The notes beneath the pieces were generated by a model. That model ran no database searches, was not told the DNA's origin, and worked only from the letters and a program-made list of their open reading frames with translations. A DNA stretch of 64,000 nt, taken from the NCBI GenBank assembly GCA_904394975.1, contig CAJFNQ010000025.1, forward strand, positions 3,694-67,693. The letters are read 5' to 3'. Below are positions 59,056 through 64,000 of this stretch, piece after piece. Within the stretch, counting starts at the first letter, position 1; the number at the start of each line of letters is the position of its first letter. The stretch is from Metaruminococcus_A gallistercoris. Its GTDB lineage: Bacteria; Bacillota; Clostridia; Oscillospirales; Ruminococcaceae. Position numbers and translations under genes: made by a program.

Positions 59056-60138
59056 TTACACCCCGGGAAAGAGAAACATCACACCGCTGACAATGATCGG
59101 ATACAGCGCAATGACGCTGACCGAACGAAGAAGCTGAAAAACCGTCACCTTCGCAACATCCGCTCCAAGATCACCCGCAATCAGTGTGAGATCGGAAAGG
59201 CCGCCCGGCGCGCAGCAGAAAAACGCGGTTCCAATGTCCAGTTTGGTAAACCGAAACAATAAAAGACTTAGGAAAATGCTGATGAGCAGGTATCCCACTA
59301 AAAAACAGAGCGCGGGAATCACCGCATCCTGAAGCCCGACGACCGCCGCCATGGTGATTCCTTCACCAATCAGCGTACCGGAACAAATCTGCGCTCCGGT
59401 TTTGACTGGGGCAGGCATATACGCGTTCCCAAACAGGATATTCTGTGCAGCTACCCCCACCATGGAAAAAACAATCGTTCCCGCAGGCACACCCGAAAGC
59501 CACCCGAGAACGCCAAAAAATCCACCCACCGCAAAGGTGAGCAGCATCTCTTTGACACCATGGTGATTTATTGGCTCTGCTGCTGTTTCCCCATCTTCGG
59601 AAGAGGTGCTCAACACAGGCTTTCCTCCATTGGCCGTGCTATTGCGCTTTTCATAAAAGCGCACAATCCGTGAAATCGCGGGTGGGAACAGCGCCATGAC
59701 CGACATGAGCCGCACCAGCTGCAGCACCGACACGATCGAGGTGTCCGCTCCCATATCGTAACTGATGAGCGTAATATCCACAAGCCCACCCGGCGCACAG
59801 GAAAACAAAGCGGTAACAAGATCAAAATCAGTAAAACAAAAAAGAAGCATGCCCATGACAAACGTCAGCAGAATGACTGCCGCAACAGCAATCACCGCCG
59901 GAAGCAGCATGCGCTTGAGCGCGAGAACATCCTTTTTTCGAACACCAACGCCAATAAAAATACCCGCTATAATCTGGACAATAACTTTCACTTCAGAAGG
60001 AAGAAACGCTTCCCCTGTTATGATATTGAATGCAGCAACGGCAATCATTGCGCCGATCATCGCCCCCGCCGGGACCCTGCACTTTTTTGCCAGCAGACCG
60101 CCTGCCACCGCGATGGCAAGGGTAATCAACAACTGCAT
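59056..60138 (-). CDS. AbrB family (DUF4-type) membrane protein
   Basis: A 360-residue integral membrane protein with an internal duplication. Each half has about five helices and the conserved CAPGGL motif (SCAPGGLVDITLIS and CCAPGGLSDLTLIA). The family is annotated as putative ammonia monooxygenase or AbrB-type membrane protein, but that naming is not based on activity; a transporter fold is likely. A charged loop of about 40 residues (KRNSTANGGKPVLSTSSEDG) separates the halves. It precedes the AAC(3)-like gene. Function unknown. Confidence 0.88.
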   Translation of the reverse strand: MQLLITLAIAVAGGLLAKKCRVPAGAMIGAMIAVAAFNIITGEAFLPSEVKVIVQIIAGIFIGVGVRKKDVLALKRMLLPAVIAVAAVILLTFVMGMLLFCFTDFDLVTALFSCAPGGLVDITLISYDMGADTSIVSVLQLVRLMSVMALFPPAISRIVRFYEKRNSTANGGKPVLSTSSEDGETAAEPINHHGVKEMLLTFAVGGFFGVLGWLSGVPAGTIVFSMVGVAAQNILFGNAYMPAPVKTGAQICSGTLIGEGITMAAVVGLQDAVIPALCFLVGYLLISIFLSLLLFRFTKLDIGTAFFCCAPGGLSDLTLIAGDLGADVAKVTVFQLLRSVSVIALYPIIVSGVMFLFPGV

Positions 60139-60324
60139 GGCAGTTCACCGCCTTTTTTATATTGTAGTAAATTGTTGTGGTGTATTTGTTGTAAGCACTG
60201 CGGAGCAAAAGAAAAGCAGCAAACACTGCCTTAATAATCCGAACACATCATTGTTTTTTATTATAATCCGATTATCCTGCGGGGTCAAATCCAGAAAAAT
60301 GTTCCTGCCATCCGTCTCAGGCAT

Positions 60325-60350
60325 AAAAAAGCCGGCGGAAACCGCCGGCG
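60325..60350 (-). terminator. spoIID terminator
   Basis: GCCGGCGG (60331-60338) and CCGCCGGC (60342-60349) with a 3-base loop, followed on the minus strand by TTTTTTATGCC. Confidence 0.88.
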
Positions 60351-60355
60351 GCATA

Positions 60356-61390
60356 TTACAGGTCACTGAGTGTGATCCCCGTATAATAATGGGTCAGAAT
60401 CTCTTCGTAATTTTTCCCTTCTTTCGCCAACTGGTTCGCACCGTACTGGCTCATTCCCACACCATGACCAAGTCCGCGGGTGGTAAATACAAAGCTATCA
60501 TCTTCCGCACGGTACTGAACGGTAAAATTCGCGGACGGAAGCCCCAGAATAGAGCGCAGCTGCACTCCGCTGAGTTCTTTGTTTCCCACAGAAAGGCTGG
60601 TAATCGTACCGGAGTCACTGGCGGATTTGATCTGAAACAAGGTGGATTTATCACCGTCAAGCGCAATATCCGAATAAACTGTTTTCAGTGCGTTGGAAAC
60701 TTCTTCAAAGCTCAGGACTGTTTCCGACTGATAGGTCGGCGCGTTCTGATCGGCCGTACTATCCACCGGGACCAGATACGCGTAGGCGCTGCCCCATACT
60801 ATCTCAGCGGATTCCGTTTTCCCCGATGAGGTGGAATGAAACGCCGCGGCAATGGGCTCCTCCTCGTAAAGCATCACCTTTCCGATGACTTCATCGACCA
60901 GCCCGTTTAGTTTTTCCCAATACTCCTCCGCCTTATCGCCATACATTTCGTTGAATTCTTCTCTGGAAACATAAGCCTGATATTTAGAAGGATCATCACT
61001 GAAATCCGCTCCGTTTAAGGAAGCGTCACTGCCCGTTCCCTGAACATCGCGCATCCGAAGAGCATAGGTGTGCGCCGCAACCGCCTGAGCTTTGATCGCT
61101 TCGTCTTCGTAGGTCATTGGGATTTCCGCGGCAACGACCCCTTTGATGTAATCCGACGCAGTCAATTCCAGCACCTCACCCGTATCCGTTAAGAGCAGTT
61201 TAAAGATATCCTGCGCGGCCGCACTGTCTGAAGAACCGGCCGCTTCGGGCTGTGATGCGTTTTCCTGCGAGACTTGTTCCTGCTCTTGCTGACTGTCTGA
61301 TTTTATTTCCGAATTTCCGGAAAACGCCGTCATTGGAATGCAGACAACCGCCAAAAAAAACGCCAGTCCGTACAATAATCCCCTTTTCAT
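60356..61390 (-). CDS. spoIID: SpoIID/LytB-domain sporulation protein
   Basis: A 344-residue exported protein with an N-terminal signal/anchor (about 4-24), an acidic Gln/Ser-rich linker, and a SpoIID domain from about residue 60. Diagnostic blocks are SDYIKGVVAAEIPMTYEDEA and IKAQAVAAHTYALRM, then AFHSTSSGKTESAEIVWG and GLGHGVGMSQYGANQLAKEG. SpoIID is a lytic transglycosylase that thins peptidoglycan during engulfment. The start at 61390 is set by GGGGAG; upstream in-frame ATGs lack one. No spoIIM or spoIIP is adjacent, and no convincing sigma-E site is seen. It indicates a spore-forming organism. Confidence 0.9.
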   Translation of the reverse strand: MKRGLLYGLAFFLAVVCIPMTAFSGNSEIKSDSQQEQEQVSQENASQPEAAGSSDSAAAQDIFKLLLTDTGEVLELTASDYIKGVVAAEIPMTYEDEAIKAQAVAAHTYALRMRDVQGTGSDASLNGADFSDDPSKYQAYVSREEFNEMYGDKAEEYWEKLNGLVDEVIGKVMLYEEEPIAAAFHSTSSGKTESAEIVWGSAYAYLVPVDSTADQNAPTYQSETVLSFEEVSNALKTVYSDIALDGDKSTLFQIKSASDSGTITSLSVGNKELSGVQLRSILGLPSANFTVQYRAEDDSFVFTTRGLGHGVGMSQYGANQLAKEGKNYEEILTHYYTGITLSDL

Positions 61391-61536
61391 TCCACACTCC
61401 CCATTCATGCAGTTAGTAAAATGTGCAAATTTCATTTTTGAAGAAATTTATTGCGTTTCTCAAAAAAATATCCGCATTTTTCGCACAATTCCCTGCTAGA
61501 AATTGCATTTCAAGTGCTCATTTGCCTTCTGTTTGC

Positions 61537-61565
61537 TTGACTTTACCGCCCATATCGCTTACAAT
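61537..61565 (+). promoter_or_regulatory. citrate synthase promoter
   Basis: TTGACT (61537-61542), 17 bp, TACAAT (61560-61565), 58 bp before the start. Confidence 0.75.
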
Positions 61566-61623
61566 AAAAATAATTACGTATATCTTTCCAGCCAACGGCT
61601 TGGACAACTGGAGGTTGAACAAC

Positions 61624-62982
61624 TTGAATCTGAACAAAACGGATTACAGTTCCTTTGCATCCTTATGCGAACGTTTTCAGGAATATAACCGCATCGATCC
61701 GAAATTCTACGAAAAATATGATGTAAAACGCGGACTGCGCAACGCGGATGGAACCGGTGTCATTGCCGGCGTTACACAAATCTGCAATGTGCATGGATAT
61801 GTTTTAAATGAACACGAACGCGAACCGATTGACGGAAAGCTGGTTTACCGCGGTATCGACATCAACGACCTGATCAACGGTTTTACAAAAGGAAAACGCT
61901 TCGGCTATGAGGAAACCATCTATCTTCTTTTGTTTGGCATGCTCCCAAACAAAGTAGAACTGGAAAATTTCACTTCCATTTTAAGTCACTACCGTGAACT
62001 TCCGGATGGATTCGCTGAAGATATGATTTTCAAGGCACCGTCTCGAAACATCATGAATAAAATCGCCCGCTCTATTCTGGCGCTTTATTCCTATGATGAC
62101 GATTCGGAAGATAATTCCATGATCTCTGAAATGAACAAGGCGATCAAACTGATCGCCCGGATGCCGACCATCATGGTCAATGCTTACCAGATCAAGCGTC
62201 GGCATTATGATCATCAGACCATGTATTTTCACCCGTCAAATCCGGAAGAAGGCTTCGCGCAAAGCATCCTTTCCTCCCTGCGTATCGACCGCGCCTATAC
62301 ACAAGAGGAAGCAGAGCTTCTTGACCTGTGCCTTGTTCTGCACGCAGAGCACGGCGGCGGAAACAACTCCACCTTTACCTGCCGTTCCCTGACCTCCACC
62401 GGCACTGACGCTTACTCTGCTTATGCGGGAGCGGTCAGCGCACTCAAAGGCCCGCGTCACGGCGGCGCGAATCTCAAGGTTGCGGAAATGGTGGAACATT
62501 TTAAACAGGATATTGACAATTACGACGATGAAAACGAAGTCGCAGCCTATATTGGAAAAATCATTGACAAGCAGGCCGGCGACGGAAGCGGCCTGATCTA
62601 CGGCATGGGGCACGCAGTGTACACGAAATCCGATCCGCGCGCGGTCGTCTTAAAGCAACGTGCTTATCAAATGGCAGAAGGCACCGAGTTCGAACGGGAA
62701 TTTCATCTGCTGGAAACAATTGAACGGCTCACTCCGAAAATCTTTGAGGAGAAAAAAGGCGTTTCAAGAGTTATCAGCGCCAATGTGGATATGTATTCCG
62801 GTTTGGTCTACAAAATGCTCAAGATCCCGCAGGATCTGTTTACCCCGCTGTTTGCGGTTGCCAGAATGCCGGGTTGGGCAGCTCACCGAATGGAAGAACT
62901 GATGAACGGTCACCGTATTGTACGGCCTGCTTACAAAGCAGTTGCAAAGGGGCAGCCGTATATCGACCTGGAAAGCAGATGA
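61624..62982 (+). CDS. gltA: citrate synthase
   Basis: A 452-residue citrate/2-methylcitrate synthase condensing oxaloacetate and acetyl-CoA. KLVYRGIDINDLI, the HAEHGGGNNSTFTCR block with the active-site His, KGPRHGGANLKV, GMGHAVYTKSDPR and NVDMYSGLVYKML carry the catalytic His, His and Asp. The N-terminus is longer than in type II enzymes. The start is TTG at 61624, 9 bases after GGAGG; the open frame runs upstream to 61423 without a site. It overlaps the next gene by 4 bp. No aconitase or isocitrate dehydrogenase is nearby. Confidence 0.93.
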   Translation: MNLNKTDYSSFASLCERFQEYNRIDPKFYEKYDVKRGLRNADGTGVIAGVTQICNVHGYVLNEHEREPIDGKLVYRGIDINDLINGFTKGKRFGYEETIYLLLFGMLPNKVELENFTSILSHYRELPDGFAEDMIFKAPSRNIMNKIARSILALYSYDDDSEDNSMISEMNKAIKLIARMPTIMVNAYQIKRRHYDHQTMYFHPSNPEEGFAQSILSSLRIDRAYTQEEAELLDLCLVLHAEHGGGNNSTFTCRSLTSTGTDAYSAYAGAVSALKGPRHGGANLKVAEMVEHFKQDIDNYDDENEVAAYIGKIIDKQAGDGSGLIYGMGHAVYTKSDPRAVVLKQRAYQMAEGTEFEREFHLLETIERLTPKIFEEKKGVSRVISANVDMYSGLVYKMLKIPQDLFTPLFAVARMPGWAAHRMEELMNGHRIVRPAYKAVAKGQPYIDLESR

Positions 62983-63845
62983 TGAAAATGAACAACGGAA
63001 GCAAAAAAGCGTTTGGAATCATTCTGTTTGCTGTTGTGTCCGCGGGGGCGCTTTTGGGTATTGTATTCCGCACGATGCAGCTGCATTACGCGATTGATTT
63101 TTCAACCGGTTTTTACAAAGAGTGGCACTATTCGCTCCCCGCGTTGGATACGGTTTTGCTGGGTGCGGCGGTGCTGGTCGTCCTGCTTTCTATTCTGCTC
63201 AAGCGAAAACCGCTTTACGCCGTGCTTCCCAAACGGCTGGGCGGTTCTCTGCTTCCTTTCTTCTGCGCGGCAGGGCTGGCTGCACAAACCATACTGCAAA
63301 TGGTTCAAACAACGGAATGGGGCATCTGGCTTTTAGTTTCCTCGGTACTGGCGGCGGTCAGTGTTGTCTGCTTTATTCTGCTCGGCCTCCAGCAGGCGCT
63401 GGCAAAGCCCGGCGTTTCCGGATACTTGTTCCGCAATATGGTGCTCACTCTCTGGTGCTGTTGTCAAATGCTTACGGTCTTTTTTGAACGTTCTTCCGAA
63501 TCCAATACATCGGAATTCGTTTTTATCACCCTTTTCCTTTACGCTTCCACCGTATTTTTTATCAAATACGGAAAACTCACTTTTTATAGTCAGCCGGACC
63601 ATCATTCCTCGTTCAGTCTGCTTCTGTCCGCTTCCTTTCTCTCGTTGTTCGGGTTTACGCTTTCGGTGCCGAATATCATTTTATTGTGCACTGGCGGCGC
63701 CTCGCCCGCTGACTTTTCACCGATTGCCTGCGCGGCTCTTCCGCTTGCCGTTTACGGATTTTCGTTCCTGTTCATAAACTGCCTGTCCTCCTCCAAAAAA
63801 CAGGAACCGGCAAAAAGCTCCGCATCGGAAGCCATGGAAGCATAA
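62979..63845 (+). CDS. polytopic membrane protein, unknown function
   Basis: A 288-residue protein with about eight hydrophobic helices, including one near 9-28 (FGIILFAVVSAGALLGIVF) and others around 57-77, 90-110, 117-140, 155-172, 180-200, 208-235 and 240-265. The C-terminal tail is short and Ser/Lys-rich. I recognise no family. The ATG at 62979 overlaps the citrate synthase stop (ATGA), so it is translationally coupled to it; ATGs at 62982 and 62988 are also possible. Nothing in the sequence suggests a substrate. Confidence 0.75.
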   Translation: MMKMNNGSKKAFGIILFAVVSAGALLGIVFRTMQLHYAIDFSTGFYKEWHYSLPALDTVLLGAAVLVVLLSILLKRKPLYAVLPKRLGGSLLPFFCAAGLAAQTILQMVQTTEWGIWLLVSSVLAAVSVVCFILLGLQQALAKPGVSGYLFRNMVLTLWCCCQMLTVFFERSSESNTSEFVFITLFLYASTVFFIKYGKLTFYSQPDHHSSFSLLLSASFLSLFGFTLSVPNIILLCTGGASPADFSPIACAALPLAVYGFSFLFINCLSSSKKQEPAKSSASEAMEA

Positions 63846-63935
63846 CATGTTTTACAGATATGCAAAAACCCGTTCCGGAAAAGCGTGATATCCATAACGG
63901 AGAAATACCCAATTAACTGAATAGGATATCGAAGC

Positions 63936-63964
63936 CAGATTTCAGTTAAAATGACTGAAATCTG
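63936..63964. repeat. inverted repeat after the last gene
   Basis: CAGATTTCAGT (63936-63946) and ACTGAAATCTG (63954-63964), perfect 11-bp arms with a 7-base loop. It lies 90 bp after the last stop and lacks a clear T-run, so terminator function is uncertain. The remaining tail to 64000 shows no gene. Confidence 0.65.
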
Positions 63965-64000
63965 ACTTATTGTCGCTTAAGCATGATAGACCCCTTTCAC

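Noticed and set aside
1..64000. CRISPR arrays, insertion sequences, prophage, tRNA or rRNA genes
   Set aside because: No regularly spaced repeats, transposase or integrase motifs, cloverleaf patterns or rRNA-like sequence were recognised by reading.

Overview
The window looks like a chromosomal segment of an anaerobic, spore-forming clostridium, most likely of the Oscillospiraceae/Ruminococcaceae type. The evidence is a SpoIID sporulation hydrolase activator, a sodium-pumping decarboxylase pair (OadB/OadG), a B12-dependent ribonucleotide reductase with no oxygen-dependent enzyme in view, ThyX instead of ThyA, and tRNA-sensing T-box leaders. Many genes start with TTG or GTG behind strong AGGAGG-like ribosome binding sites. 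I see no phage, transposase, CRISPR array, rRNA or tRNA gene. Genes are dense, mostly in operons, and most lie on the minus strand.

Layout. 1-3.4 kb: minus-strand operon thyX-tmk-DUF2156-GNAT-DJ-1 (the last gene is cut by the window edge). 3.6-6.8 kb: an unrecognised Cys-rich protein and the PcrA helicase. 7.1-9.7 kb: the oadG-oadB pair, divergent from an MscS channel. 9.8-14.5 kb: galactose genes (FkbM methyltransferase, galK, galE, galM; no galT). 14.6-22.3 kb: a long housekeeping run gdpP-rplI-dnaB-tilS-hpt-ftsH, with a promoter visible in front of gdpP. 22.4-27.2 kb: RNase J with a long leader, divergent from nadB-nadC. 27.3-31.3 kb: two glycoside hydrolases, pyrE and a YfcE-like phosphoesterase. 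31.3-33.7 kb: three small unrecognised genes in tandem, then a membrane-anchored HTH regulator and a lipoprotein. 33.7-41.8 kb: cysE-cysS under a Cys T-box, recA-recX-rimO-pgsA, and DUF1385-prmC.

41.8-46.2 kb: VanZ-like protein, lipoprotein, response regulator and histidine kinase in one operon. 46.4-51.7 kb: glpK-DUF1015, then thrS under a Thr T-box. 51.9-55.5 kb: Nudix hydrolase, and nrdJ with an overlapping nucleotidyltransferase. 55.7-64 kb: VanY-type peptidase, GH51 arabinofuranosidase, AAC(3)-like acetyltransferase, AbrB-type membrane protein, SpoIID, citrate synthase and a polytopic membrane protein.

Much of the window is housekeeping: nucleotide synthesis (thyX, tmk, hpt, pyrE, nrdJ), NAD synthesis, DNA replication and repair, and translation. 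The less ordinary points are the three-gene small-protein cassette at 31.36-32.43 kb, a GG(A/Y)DGPT motif shared by OadB and the HTH membrane protein, a thymidylate kinase with Ala in place of the DRY aspartate, a shortened GH32 enzyme, pathways lacking expected partners (oad alpha, galT, nadA, glpF/glpD), and several inverted repeats at promoters. All assignments come from reading motifs; no database search was run.
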